From an uncultured Lachnospiraceae bacterium (GTDB lineage: Bacteria; Bacillota; Clostridia; Lachnospirales; Lachnospiraceae): DNA of 64,000 nt. A program made the position numbers and the translations under genes. The stretch is from positions 1 through 64,000 of the forward strand of contig CANRPU010000003.1 in assembly GCA_947632555.1 (NCBI GenBank), given 5' to 3'. The notes under the pieces are model-generated. The model saw only the letters and a list, made by a program, of their open reading frames with translations. It had not been told where the DNA came from and did no database searches. Positions 44,273 through 53,100 of this stretch are shown one piece after another (the stretch's first letter is position 1; the number at the start of each line of letters is the position of its first letter).

Positions 44273-45610
44273 ATGAAGGTATTGTTTATTTCCCTGGGAT
44301 GTGACAAAAATCTGGTGGATACGGAAATGATGCTGGGGATGCTGGCGGACAGGGGATTTACCTTTACGGACGCGGAGGAGGAAGCCGAAGCGGTCATTGT
44401 CAATACCTGCTGCTTTATCGGAGATGCGAAAGAGGAAAGCATCCGTACCCTGCTGGAGATGGCCGAACGAAAAAAGAGCGGACAGATAAAGGCGCTGATC
44501 GCGGCCGGATGTCTGGCGGAACGCTATCGGGAGGAGATTCAGAAAGAGATTCCGGAAGTGGACGCCATTGTGGGTACTATGGCCATAGATGAGGCGGCGG
44601 ATGCTCTGGAAGAGGTCCTGGCGGGAGCCGGGCGCAATCATTACCGGGATATCAACGCGGCGCCCGTTTACGGGAAAAGGCGGCTGGTCACGACCGGGGG
44701 ACACTATGCTTACCTGAAGATCGCGGAGGGCTGTGACAAGCGCTGTACTTACTGCGTTATCCCCAAAGTGAGAGGGAGCTACCGTTCCGTGCCCATGGAG
44801 AGCCTGGAGCGGGAAGCGGAAACACTGGCGGAAGGCGGCGTAAAGGAACTGATCCTGGTAGCGCAGGAAACTACCCTTTACGGCATGGACCTCTATGGCA
44901 GAAAGTGTCTTCCCGAACTGCTGAAACGTCTGGCGGCGGTGGAGGGGATCTGCTGGATCCGGATCTTATACTGTTATCCCGAGGAAATTACGGACGAACT
45001 GATAGAAGTGATCAAGCAGGAGCCTAAGATCTGCCATTATCTGGACATTCCCATACAGCACGCGTCAGACAGTGTACTGAAGCGTATGGGCAGGCGTACC
45101 GACAGGGCCGGGCTGGAACGGGTGGTGGGCAGATTGCGGGAAGCGGTCCCGGATATCTGTCTGAGGACCACGCTGATCACGGGATTTCCGGGAGAAACCG
45201 GAGAGGACTTTCAGGAACTGCTGGATTTTGTGGCAAAAACCAGGTTTGACAGGCTGGGAGTCTTTCCCTATTCCAGAGAGGAAGATACGCCGGCGGCGTC
45301 CATGAAGGGCCAGATAAGGGAGTCCGTCAAGAAAAAGAGGCGGGACGCGGTGATGGCGCTCCAGCAGAAGATCGCTTTTGAAAAGGCGGCGGATATGGTG
45401 GGCCGCGTGCTGACGGTCATGGTGGAAGGCAGGATTGCCGGGGAAGACGTTTATGTAACACGTACTTATAAGGATGCGCCCGATGTGGACGGATATCTGT
45501 TTTTAAGTACCGCGGCGGAACTGATGACGGGAGATTTTGTGAAGGTCCTGGTCACGGGTTCCAGTGAATATGATCTGACAGGAGAGATTTATCATGAACT
45601 TACCGAATAA
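44273..45610 (+). CDS. rimO: Ribosomal protein S12 methylthiotransferase
   Basis: RimO adds a methylthio group to an aspartate of ribosomal protein S12 by radical S-adenosylmethionine chemistry. The 445-residue protein has the N-terminal UPF0004 domain (LFISLGCDKNLVDTE, IVNTCCFIGDAKEES), the radical SAM motif CDKRCTYC near residue 151, and a C-terminal TRAM domain (VLTVMVEGRIAGEDVYVTRT). A GTG at 44270 directly precedes the ATG; either could be used, and GAGGA fits both. It overlaps pgsA by 17 bases. Confidence 0.94.
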   Translation: MKVLFISLGCDKNLVDTEMMLGMLADRGFTFTDAEEEAEAVIVNTCCFIGDAKEESIRTLLEMAERKKSGQIKALIAAGCLAERYREEIQKEIPEVDAIVGTMAIDEAADALEEVLAGAGRNHYRDINAAPVYGKRRLVTTGGHYAYLKIAEGCDKRCTYCVIPKVRGSYRSVPMESLEREAETLAEGGVKELILVAQETTLYGMDLYGRKCLPELLKRLAAVEGICWIRILYCYPEEITDELIEVIKQEPKICHYLDIPIQHASDSVLKRMGRRTDRAGLERVVGRLREAVPDICLRTTLITGFPGETGEDFQELLDFVAKTRFDRLGVFPYSREEDTPAASMKGQIRESVKKKRRDAVMALQQKIAFEKAADMVGRVLTVMVEGRIAGEDVYVTRTYKDAPDVDGYLFLSTAAELMTGDFVKVLVTGSSEYDLTGEIYHELTE

Positions 45611-46187
45611 ACTGACTGTGTTCAGAATGATATTGATACTGCCCTTTGTGCTGCTGCTTTTGGGCGGATACCATGAGTGGGGCTGGTTTACCGCGGTTTT
45701 CGGCGGCGTGATGGAGTATACGGACTATATGGCGCTGGCCGTTTTTATCATAGCCAGCCTGACGGATATGCTGGACGGTAAAATAGCCCGAAAATACAAT
45801 TTGATCACCAATTTTGGCAAATTCATGGATCCGCTGGCGGACAAGCTGCTGGTCTGCTCGGCCATGATCTGTCTGGTGGAGATGAGAAGGCTGGCCGCCT
45901 GGATCGTGATCGTCATTATCAGCAGGGAATTTATCATCAGCGGTTTCAGGCTGGTGGCGGCGGACAAGGGCGTGGTGATCGCGGCAGGATACTGGGGAAA
46001 ATTAAAGACAGTGTTTCAGATGGTCATGATCTGCCTGCTGATATTAAATAACGGTCGTTTTTTGTCGGGGAATACGCTGTTTGAGATTCTGACCGGCGTG
46101 GTGACAGGGATCGCCCTGGTTCTTACGGTGGTTTCCCTGATAGATTATATCTGGAAAAATAAGGGTGTTATGACGGAGGAAATATGA
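45594..46187 (+). CDS. pgsA: Phosphatidylglycerophosphate synthase
   Basis: PgsA joins glycerol 3-phosphate to CDP-diacylglycerol, the committed step of phosphatidylglycerol synthesis. The 197-residue membrane protein begins MNLPNKLTVFRM and carries the CDP-alcohol phosphotransferase motif with its spaced acidic residues in SLTDMLDGKIARKYNLIT and FGKFMDPLADKLL. The order rimO-pgsA-cinA-recA is conserved in Clostridia. It overlaps cinA by four bases. Confidence 0.95.
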   Translation: MNLPNKLTVFRMILILPFVLLLLGGYHEWGWFTAVFGGVMEYTDYMALAVFIIASLTDMLDGKIARKYNLITNFGKFMDPLADKLLVCSAMICLVEMRRLAAWIVIVIISREFIISGFRLVAADKGVVIAAGYWGKLKTVFQMVMICLLILNNGRFLSGNTLFEILTGVVTGIALVLTVVSLIDYIWKNKGVMTEEI

Positions 46188-47467
46188 CGGTAGAGATCAT
46201 CTGCGTAGGCACGGAGCTTTTGCTGGGAAATATCGTGAATACAAATGCCGCTTTTCTGGCGGAGCAGTGTGCCGGGCTGGGACTTTCCTGTTATTATCAG
46301 ACCGTTGTAGGGGACAATCGGGAAAGACTGCTGGATGCGGTAAAAAAAGGACTGGCGCGTTCCGATATCCTGCTGCTTTCGGGAGGACTGGGTCCCACAA
46401 AGGACGATCTGACCAAGGAAACCGTGGCGGAGGCGCTGGGCCTTCCCCTGGAAGAAGACGCTTCCTCCCGGAAACTGATCGCGGACTATTTCGCCGCGCG
46501 GGGAATGACGCCCGCGGAAAGCAACTGGAAACAGGCTCTGATCCCAAAGGGGGCCCAGTGCATCGAAAATAAAAACGGCACCGCGCCGGGAGTAGGGATC
46601 TGCCGGGACGGCCGCTATGTATTTCTCATGCCGGGGCCGCCCAATGAATTGAAACCCATGTTCACGGAAAGCGTTATGCCCTTTTTAAGGACGCTGGGAC
46701 AGGAGATCATCGAATCCGTGACTGTGAAAATAGTGGGCATCGGAGAGAGCGCGGCGGAGGCCATGGTGGCGGATCTGATGGAAAACCAGAGCAACCCCAC
46801 GCTGGCACCTTACGCCAAGACGGGAGAAGTGCATTTTAGGATCACCGCCAAAGCGGAAAGCCGGGAAGCGGCTGCGGCGCTGATAGCGCCCGTGGAAAAG
46901 GAACTGGAAGCCCGTTTCGGCCGGCACATCTATACTGTCAGGGCGGAGGTCACCCTGGAGCAGGCTCTGGTCGAGCTTTTGCTGGGGAGAGGATATACCA
47001 TGACTACGGCGGAATCCTGTACGGGAGGTATGGTAGCTGCCAGGATAGTGAATGTGCCGGGAGCTTCCCAGGTGTTCAGGGCCGGTTTTGTGACCTATGC
47101 CAATGAAGCCAAGGCCGGGCTCCTCGGCGTAAAAGAAGATACGCTGAGGACCTTTGGGGCCGTAAGCAGCCAAACCGCGGAAGAAATGGCCAGGGGGGCG
47201 GCGCGGGCCGCGGGAGCGGATACGGCGGTATCCGTGACGGGGATCGCGGGTCCTGACGGCGGAACGGCCGAAAAGCCGGTGGGATTGGTGTATATCGGCG
47301 TTTATGTACGCGGACAGGTCTGGACAGCGGAGTGCCGTTTCAGCGGGAACCGGGCTAAAATAAGGGAAAGCGCGGCGGCGGCAGCGCTGGTGGAGTTTAG
47401 AAAGAGAATTTTGGAATATCAGGCAAAAGAAGGAGAGAAAGCAGATGGAAGAGAACAGCAGATTTGA
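46184..47467 (+). CDS. cinA: CinA: nicotinamide-nucleotide amidase / competence-damage protein
   Basis: The 427-residue protein joins an N-terminal MoeA-like domain (EIICVGTELLLGNIVNTNAA, LSGGLGPTKDDLTKE, FLMPGPPNELKPMF) to a C-terminal amidase domain with TTAESCTGGMVAARIVNVPG and VTGIAGPDGGTAEKP. CinA recycles NMN to nicotinate mononucleotide and is often co-expressed with recA. Here a further gene comes between them, overlapping cinA by 23 bases, so cinA may share its transcript. Confidence 0.94.
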   Translation: MTVEIICVGTELLLGNIVNTNAAFLAEQCAGLGLSCYYQTVVGDNRERLLDAVKKGLARSDILLLSGGLGPTKDDLTKETVAEALGLPLEEDASSRKLIADYFAARGMTPAESNWKQALIPKGAQCIENKNGTAPGVGICRDGRYVFLMPGPPNELKPMFTESVMPFLRTLGQEIIESVTVKIVGIGESAAEAMVADLMENQSNPTLAPYAKTGEVHFRITAKAESREAAAALIAPVEKELEARFGRHIYTVRAEVTLEQALVELLLGRGYTMTTAESCTGGMVAARIVNVPGASQVFRAGFVTYANEAKAGLLGVKEDTLRTFGAVSSQTAEEMARGAARAAGADTAVSVTGIAGPDGGTAEKPVGLVYIGVYVRGQVWTAECRFSGNRAKIRESAAAAALVEFRKRILEYQAKEGEKADGREQQI

Positions 47468-49043
47468 TTTCTGCCCAAAGTGCGGCGCGTTGGCAAAGGA
47501 CGGTGTCTGTCAGAGCTGCGGCTATCAGAATCCTGCATATACGGTTCCGGTACAGGAGCAGGCCGCTTTCGTTTCGGGGAACGGGCCCTCCATGTCCGCG
47601 GACGGGAACCGGAGCGGAACGGAAGAGCAGCTTCAGTCCGCGCAGACCGCGCAGTTTCAGCCGGGAAATCCGCCCCAGGGGCAGCAGCAGCCCCTGCAGG
47701 ACCAGGCGTACTACGGGCAGAATCAGGGATATTACGGCTCACAGGGGTATTACAATCCCCAGGGATACGGCGGGGCGCAGGGATACTATGGACAGCCCGG
47801 CGGTCAGCCCCAGCCGGCCGATCAGCAGATGAACCAGGTGGCGGGCCAGCAGATGAATCAGCAGATGAACCAGCCGGCGGGCCAGCAGATAAATCCGCAG
47901 ATAAATCAAGCGGCGGGCCAGCAGATAAATCCGCAGATGAATCAGACGGCCGCGCAGGGATACTATTATAACCCGCAGTCCGCCCAGGGATATTATTACG
48001 CGCCCCAGGCCGGCCAGCCTTACGGCGGATACGCCTCTCCCGTGCCGCTTCCGGCTGCGGAAAACAAGACGAAAAAAGGGACCGTGGCGCTGCTGGTCGT
48101 TCTGGGGGTGGTGCTCCTGGCAGTGCTGATCCTGATCCTGGTGGGGCTCTATCGTGTTTTTGGCGGTAACGATCAAGAGGAAAGCGACTGGACCCGGGAA
48201 CAGGAAGAGGAGTGGGACGATCCCCAGGACGAGGATTTCACGGAAAACTGGCTGAACGAGGAACAGGATGAAGCTCAGGAAAATGGCACGGAGGGTCAGC
48301 AGGAAAGCGGAACTTACGAGTATACCTATGAGCATGACAGTTTTGATTCCACACAGGAGAATTGGGACGAACCGGGGCAGGATGAAAGCATACCCTATTA
48401 TTCGGGCCCTTATAACGCGCTGCGGGACGATCTGTCGTATCAGGTAAATTTCGTAACGGAAACATTCTACGCCAAGGAATCCAACGCGATACTGATAGAA
48501 GCGGATTATCCGCAGCTTTCCGGAGATATTCCCAATGTGGACGGCATAAACCGGCATCTGCGCCAGGAATATGAATTTTATCAGGAAACCTTTGAGCAAA
48601 AGTTCATGCCGCTGCTCAGCGGTCCTGACGATTATTATCTGTGCGTGGAGGACTGCTATGTGACCTACATGGACGAAGAAATCCTGAGTATCGTATGTAA
48701 GGAAACCATCTATATGTGTCTGAATGAGGAACCGCTCTCCATACTTCATTTTAACTGCTATAATCTGGACGTAAAAACGGGTGAGCTGATAGAGAATACG
48801 GAGCTGCTCAATGTGGACGAAGCGTTTGTGGCAACCCTCAGAGAGCGGGAAAGGGAAGAGAACACGGATATCGTGCTGGATATGTATACGGACGAAGAAA
48901 TCCTGGAAATGCTGCGGGACAGAGATACGCTGGTGCTGTTCTACACGCCCATGGGAATAGAGGTGGGATTTAATCTGGATCAGAGAGTGATCTATTTTAT
49001 GTATGAGGATTACGAACAGTATCTGAACGAGGGAGCTTTATAA
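47445..49043 (+). CDS. Zinc-ribbon, Gln/Asn-rich, single-pass membrane protein with a DUF3298-like domain
   Basis: The 532-residue protein has four parts. Residues 1-35 form a zinc ribbon (FCPKCGALAKDGVCQSCGYQ). Residues about 60-205 are low-complexity, rich in Gln, Gly, Tyr and Asn, with repeats of the form GQQMNQ, GQQINP and QGYY. A single membrane helix follows (VALLVVLGVVLLAVLILILV, about 212-235), then an acidic linker. The C-terminal domain, after about residue 320, resembles the DUF3298/RsiV-type extracytoplasmic domain. The layout suggests a membrane sensor or assembly protein with the zinc ribbon inside. Function is unknown. It begins inside the end of cinA. Confidence 0.82.
   Translation: MEENSRFDFCPKCGALAKDGVCQSCGYQNPAYTVPVQEQAAFVSGNGPSMSADGNRSGTEEQLQSAQTAQFQPGNPPQGQQQPLQDQAYYGQNQGYYGSQGYYNPQGYGGAQGYYGQPGGQPQPADQQMNQVAGQQMNQQMNQPAGQQINPQINQAAGQQINPQMNQTAAQGYYYNPQSAQGYYYAPQAGQPYGGYASPVPLPAAENKTKKGTVALLVVLGVVLLAVLILILVGLYRVFGGNDQEESDWTREQEEEWDDPQDEDFTENWLNEEQDEAQENGTEGQQESGTYEYTYEHDSFDSTQENWDEPGQDESIPYYSGPYNALRDDLSYQVNFVTETFYAKESNAILIEADYPQLSGDIPNVDGINRHLRQEYEFYQETFEQKFMPLLSGPDDYYLCVEDCYVTYMDEEILSIVCKETIYMCLNEEPLSILHFNCYNLDVKTGELIENTELLNVDEAFVATLREREREENTDIVLDMYTDEEILEMLRDRDTLVLFYTPMGIEVGFNLDQRVIYFMYEDYEQYLNEGAL
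47815..47945 (+). repeat. Gln/Asn coding repeats in the zinc-ribbon protein gene
   Basis: Imperfect units coding GQQMNQ, GQQINPQINQ and GQQINPQMNQ sit inside the long low-complexity stretch. They lack the regular spacing of a CRISPR array and stay in frame. Confidence 0.65.
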
Positions 49044-49050
49044 ATCCGTT

Positions 49051-49214
49051 CCGCGCGGGCAGGGCGCTCTGTGCCCTGCTTGCGCGGAGGCGGTCAATAT
49101 GGTATAATGATTCTGCTGACGCAGAATCCATGCCGGATGCGCCGGCATGGCACCGCTTCGCGGCGCATTATACCTGTGAGCCACCGCTTGAAAAGTAAAT
49201 GCCGCTTACGCGGC
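49051..49214. repeat. Cluster of palindromes with a cloverleaf-like fold
   Basis: Five hairpins fill this gap. A 16-bp stem with wobble pairs runs 49051-49087. Then GGTATAATG (49101-49109) pairs with CATTATACC (49166-49174) and encloses three hairpins: ATTCTGC/GCAGAAT, CCATGCCGG/CCGGCATGG (128-136 with 142-150 after 49000) and CCGC/GCGG. A fifth, GCCGC/GCGGC, is at 49201-49214. The outer stem contains TATAAT preceded by TGG, an extended -10 that recurs at 49234-49242. It may be a structured RNA, a miniature mobile element or an intergenic repeat. No long T run follows, so simple termination does not explain it. Confidence 0.6.
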
Positions 49215-49244
49215 GCTTCCTTTTCTGCGCTCGTGGTATAATAT

Positions 49245-49376
49245 TTATGTTTCTATTTGGATCAACACATATCTGGGTATATTCAGGCATTTCGCCATTT
49301 TTTCCAAAGTCGTGTTGAGAACAGTCAAAGAATGCCGGCTGATCTGTAAAATGCGGCCGGCGGAGAGGGGGGATGC
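49245..49376 (-). pseudogene. Remnant of an XRE-type helix-turn-helix regulator
   Basis: Read on the minus strand, the frame gives SAGRILQISRHSLTVLNT then TLEKMAKCLNIPRYVL and a stop codon. This closely resembles the second half of an XRE helix-turn-helix domain (recognition helix, then TLEKIAKxLNIP). The frame is closed upstream by a stop and has no start codon, so only a fragment survives. The remaining DNA up to the recA promoter holds nothing else I can support. Confidence 0.5.
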
Positions 49377-49424
49377 CTATGAGGGTGGTTTATTGGACTT
49401 ATCCCATGTTACACTAAAAAAGAA

Positions 49425-49453
49425 TTGACAAAACAGAACAAATGTTTTATTCT
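49425..49453 (+). promoter_or_regulatory. recA promoter
   Basis: A perfect -35 TTGACA (49425-49430) and TATTCT (49448-49453) are 17 bases apart. A LexA-box-like sequence lies in the spacer. Confidence 0.78.
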
Positions 49454-49475
49454 GGTAAAAACAGAACATTTGTTC
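49436..49475 (+). promoter_or_regulatory. Two LexA (SOS) boxes at recA
   Basis: GAACAAATGTTT (49436-49447) lies between -35 and -10, and GAACATTTGTTC (49464-49475), a perfect inverted repeat matching the Gram-positive SOS consensus, lies just after the predicted start of transcription. Their centres are 28 bases apart. Binding at either would block recA. Confidence 0.82.
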
Positions 49476-49493
49476 TCTAAAGGAGATAAGAAT

Positions 49494-50567
49494 ATGGAAA
49501 GAGATGAGAAATTAAAAGCATTGGATGCGGCGCTGGTGCAGATCGAGAAGCAGTACGGAAAGGGAGCCGTGATGAAGCTGGGAGATCCCTCCGTTCAGAT
49601 GAATGTAGAAACCATTCCCACAGGTTCCCTGAGCCTGGATATAGCGCTGGGGCTGGGAGGGATCCCAAGAGGAAGGATCGTGGAAATATACGGACCCGAG
49701 TCCAGCGGTAAGACCACCGTCACCCTCCATATGATCGCGGAGGTGCAGAAGCGGGGCGGCATTGCCGGTTTCATAGACGCGGAACACGCGCTGGATCCCG
49801 TATATGCCAGGAATATAGGCGTGGATATTGATAATCTGTATATTTCCCAGCCGGACAGCGGAGAGCAGGCGCTGGAGATTACGGAAACCATGGTGCGGTC
49901 CGGAGCGGTGGATATCATTGTAGTCGATTCCGTGGCGGCGCTGGTTCCCAAAGCGGAGATCGAAGGCGATATGGGTGACAGCCATGTGGGGCTGCAGGCC
50001 CGCCTGATGTCCCAGGCGCTGCGCAAGCTGACCTCCGTGATCAGCAAATCCAACTGTACCGTGATCTTTATTAATCAGCTTCGGGAAAAGGTGGGCATCA
50101 TGTTCGGCAATCCCGAAACCACCACAGGCGGCCGGGCGCTTAAATTCTATGCTTCCGTGCGGCTGGATGTGCGCCGCATTGAATCCCTGAAGCAGGGCGG
50201 CGAGGTAATAGGCAACCGGACCAGGGTAAAAGTAGTCAAGAATAAGATCGCGCCACCGTTTAAGGAAGCGGAATTTGATATCATGTTCGGGAAAGGCATC
50301 TCCGGTGTGGGGGATATTCTGGACCTGGCAGCGGAGAACGGCATTATCAATAAATCCGGCGCGTGGTTTGCCTATGAGGGCAATAAGATCGGACAGGGCA
50401 GAGAAAACGCCAAACAGTACTTAAAAGATAATCCGGAGGTATGCGCCGAAGTGGAACGTAAGGTCAGGGAACATTTCGGCCTGCGTACGGAAGAGGCTTC
50501 TGCCCCGGAGGCGCCGAAACCGGCAGAGAAAAAATCCAGGGAAAACGGGACTGAAGGCAGCGTATGA
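49494..50567 (+). CDS. recA: Recombinase RecA
   Basis: RecA forms filaments on single-stranded DNA, drives strand exchange and triggers LexA self-cleavage. The 357-residue protein has the P-loop GPESSGKTT at 67-75, the glutamate in [25 protein letters not shown], and loop L2 [26 protein letters not shown] stands before the ATG at 49494; an in-frame TTG further up lies on the -35 box and cannot be the start. recX overlaps its stop codon. Confidence 0.97.
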   Translation: MERDEKLKALDAALVQIEKQYGKGAVMKLGDPSVQMNVETIPTGSLSLDIALGLGGIPRGRIVEIYGPESSGKTTVTLHMIAEVQKRGGIAGFIDAEHALDPVYARNIGVDIDNLYISQPDSGEQALEITETMVRSGAVDIIVVDSVAALVPKAEIEGDMGDSHVGLQARLMSQALRKLTSVISKSNCTVIFINQLREKVGIMFGNPETTTGGRALKFYASVRLDVRRIESLKQGGEVIGNRTRVKVVKNKIAPPFKEAEFDIMFGKGISGVGDILDLAAENGIINKSGAWFAYEGNKIGQGRENAKQYLKDNPEVCAEVERKVREHFGLRTEEASAPEAPKPAEKKSRENGTEGSV

Positions 50568-51172
50568 TGGTCACGGAGATTCAGGAGATCTCTTCTTCCC
50601 GAGTGAAAGTGTCCACGGATACGGGAGAGGAGTTTACTCTGTACAAAGGCGAGCTGCGCAGATATGGATTAAAGGCAGGCGATGAGCTTTCCCCGGAATT
50701 TTGTGAAGAATTTCTGGGGAAAGTGCTGGTCAAACGCGCCAGGCTGCGCTGTTTAAATCTTCTTAAATCCAGGGATTATACCGCGGCGCAGATGAAGAGA
50801 AAGCTGCTTCAGGGAGGTTATTCGGAGAAAACCGCGGAGGAAGCGGTGGCTTATGCCGCTTCCTTTTCCTACATTGACGATCTGCGTTACGCGCAGAACT
50901 TTATTCATTATAATCAGGAGCGCAAAAGCAGAAAGAGGATCGACAGCGACCTTTCGGCCAGAGGCGTTTCCAGGGAGATCCTGGAGGAGGCGTGGCGGCG
51001 GTGGGAAGAAGAGGGTAACAGGCAGGACGAAGAGGTCCTGATTGAGGCTCTGCTTGCCAAAAAGCATTTTCAAGCTGCCTCAGCCGATGACGGAGAAAGG
51101 CGCCGGATGTACGGATTTTTGCTGCGAAAAGGCTTTTCATCAGAAAAAATACGAAAGTTTTTGTTCCCATAA
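50564..51172 (+). CDS. recX: Regulatory protein RecX
   Basis: RecX binds RecA filaments and limits them. The 202-residue protein shows three-helix repeats, with [20 protein letters not shown] then KRKLLQGGY, and [14 protein letters not shown] followed by [18 protein letters not shown]. It starts in an ATGATG that overlaps the recA stop, so the two are translationally coupled and share SOS control. Confidence 0.92.
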   Translation: MMVTEIQEISSSRVKVSTDTGEEFTLYKGELRRYGLKAGDELSPEFCEEFLGKVLVKRARLRCLNLLKSRDYTAAQMKRKLLQGGYSEKTAEEAVAYAASFSYIDDLRYAQNFIHYNQERKSRKRIDSDLSARGVSREILEEAWRRWEEEGNRQDEEVLIEALLAKKHFQAASADDGERRRMYGFLLRKGFSSEKIRKFLFP

Positions 51173-51205
51173 TGAAAAAAATCGGCAGCGTCAGTTTACT
51201 TGTGC

Positions 51206-51280
51206 TTGACATAACTATCATTTTATTTTAAAATTTAACTGTTGTAAAATGCTTTAGGATGTTTACATACATTCTATAAT
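51206..51280 (+). promoter_or_regulatory. Two promoters of rny
   Basis: The first has TTGACA (51206-51211) and TAAAAT (51229-51234), 17 bases apart. A second, weaker one has TTTAGG (51253-51258) and a perfect TATAAT (51275-51280), 16 bases apart. A small hairpin CATAG/CTATG and GGCC/GGCC follow in the leader. Confidence 0.7.
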
Positions 51281-51356
51281 AGATTTGGCATAGTTTTTAA
51301 CTATGTTTTGGCCGGAAGGCCATGCACGAAAATTTAATAAGGAGGTGCTCCTGTAC

Positions 51357-52910
51357 ATGACATGGTTGTATGTTTTGGGAGCGGTAGTGGTCACGCTGAT
51401 CATCTCGATTCCGGTGACTTACGTCTACGCTACGAACCGACGGAAAAAATACGTCGAATCCAAGCTGGGCGATGCGGACACCAAGGCAAGAGAGATTATC
51501 GATGAAGCTTTGAAGACTGCTGAAGTCAAGAAACGCGAGGCGCTGCTTGAGGTCAAGGAAGAGTCCATTCGCACCAAGAATGAGCTGGACAAGGAAATCA
51601 AGGAACGCAGAGCCGAAGCGCAGCGCTATGAGCGGAGGGTTCAGCAGAAGGAAGAGAACATCGACAAGAAAGCGGATGCTATCGAACGCAAAGAAGCAAG
51701 TCTGGCGCAGCGGGAAGAGTCCTTGAACAGGATGAAAGACGAAGTGTCCAAACTGAACGAGCAGCGGGTACAGGAACTGGAGAGAATTTCCGGATTAACC
51801 TCTGAACAAGCAAAAGAGTATTTGTTGAAAATTGTTGAAGATGAAGTGAAGCATGAAACGGCCGTGATGATCAAGGAAATGGAGAGTCGGGCCAAGGAGG
51901 AAGCGGACAAGAAAGCGAAGGAGTACGTGGTAAACGCCATTCAGAGATGCGCAGCGGATCATGTTTCTGAAACCACGATTTCCGTAGTACAGCTTCCGAA
52001 TGATGAGATGAAAGGACGCATTATCGGAAGAGAGGGGCGCAACATCAGGACCCTGGAAACCATGACGGGTGTGGATCTGATCATTGATGATACCCCCGAA
52101 GCGGTAATTCTTTCCGGTTTTGATCCTATTCGTCGCGAAGTGGCGAGAATCGCGCTGGAAAAGCTGATCGTAGATGGGCGTATCCACCCTGCCAGGATTG
52201 AAGAAATGGTAGAGAAGGCGCAGAGGGAAGTAGAAGTAATGATCAAAGAAGAGGGTGAAGCCGCTACCCTGGAGGTAGGTGTACATGGCATTCATCCCGA
52301 GCTTGTAAGGTTGCTTGGCCGGATGAAGTTCAGGACCAGTTACGGGCAGAACGCGTTAAAGCATTCCATCGAAGTAGCGCAGCTGTCAGGACTACTGGCA
52401 GCGGAAATGGGACTGGATGTCCGTCTGGCAAAGCGAGCAGGTCTGCTGCATGATATCGGGAAAGCCGTAGATCATGAAATGGAAGGTTCCCATATCCAGC
52501 TGGGCGCTGAGCTCTGCAGAAAGTATAAGGAGAATGCGGTTGTTATCAACGCAGTCGAATCCCACCACGGTGACGTGGAAGCTACATCCCTGATCGCATG
52601 TATCGTACAAGCTGCCGATACAATATCCGCTGCAAGACCGGGCGCTAGAAGGGAAACATTGGAAACCTACACTAGCAGATTAAGACAATTAGAAGAAATC
52701 ACAAACAATTTCAAAGGTGTTGAAAAATCTTTTGCTATTCAGGCTGGTAGGGAAGTTCGCGTTATGGTAGTTCCTGAGCAGATTTCTGACGCTGACATGG
52801 TGGTAATGGCCAGAGATATTTCCAAGCAGATCGAGGCTGAACTGGAATATCCCGGACAGATTAAGGTCAATGTCATCCGTGAAAGCCGCGTAATCGACTA
52901 CGCTAAGTAA
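51357..52910 (+). CDS. rny: Ribonuclease Y
   Basis: RNase Y is the membrane-bound endonuclease that starts mRNA decay in many Firmicutes. The 517-residue protein has an N-terminal membrane helix ([20 protein letters not shown]), a long coiled coil (about residues 30-190), a KH RNA-binding domain ([17 protein letters not shown] near 215) and the catalytic HD domain ([18 protein letters not shown] near 360). The start is placed at MTWLYVLG with GGAGGTG nine bases upstream. A strong terminator follows. Confidence 0.96.
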   Translation: MTWLYVLGAVVVTLIISIPVTYVYATNRRKKYVESKLGDADTKAREIIDEALKTAEVKKREALLEVKEESIRTKNELDKEIKERRAEAQRYERRVQQKEENIDKKADAIERKEASLAQREESLNRMKDEVSKLNEQRVQELERISGLTSEQAKEYLLKIVEDEVKHETAVMIKEMESRAKEEADKKAKEYVVNAIQRCAADHVSETTISVVQLPNDEMKGRIIGREGRNIRTLETMTGVDLIIDDTPEAVILSGFDPIRREVARIALEKLIVDGRIHPARIEEMVEKAQREVEVMIKEEGEAATLEVGVHGIHPELVRLLGRMKFRTSYGQNALKHSIEVAQLSGLLAAEMGLDVRLAKRAGLLHDIGKAVDHEMEGSHIQLGAELCRKYKENAVVINAVESHHGDVEATSLIACIVQAADTISAARPGARRETLETYTSRLRQLEEITNNFKGVEKSFAIQAGREVRVMVVPEQISDADMVVMARDISKQIEAELEYPGQIKVNVIRESRVIDYAK

Positions 52911-52936
52911 TGTAAAGTAATGTAATAAGAATTTTA

Positions 52937-52980
52937 AAAGGCTGTTTACAAACCGAAAGACGGTTGTAGACAGCCTTTTT
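52937..52980 (+). terminator. Terminator of rny
   Basis: A stem of about 19 bp, AAAAGGCTGT.. with ..ACAGCCTTTTT and a single-base bulge, ends in a T run. Confidence 0.88.
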
Positions 52981-53100
52981 GCCGAAAATTCTCCGAAAAT
53001 GAAAAATGCCCCTTGTCTTACGCGATAGGTTATAGTAGAATGTACGAGATGACAAAATGTATGATTGTATACAATGATTCAATCTAAGGATGGTGGCAAG

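Noticed and set aside
49373-49417. A 14-codon reading frame with a strong GGAGAGGGGGG site just before the recA promoter
   Set aside because: It overlaps the regulator remnant on the other strand and ends just before the recA -35 box, so it cannot be a recA leader peptide. Nothing else supports translation.
49425-49493. Upstream in-frame start for recA
   Set aside because: That TTG is part of the -35 hexamer, upstream of the transcript start. The ATG at 49494 has a proper ribosome binding site and family length.
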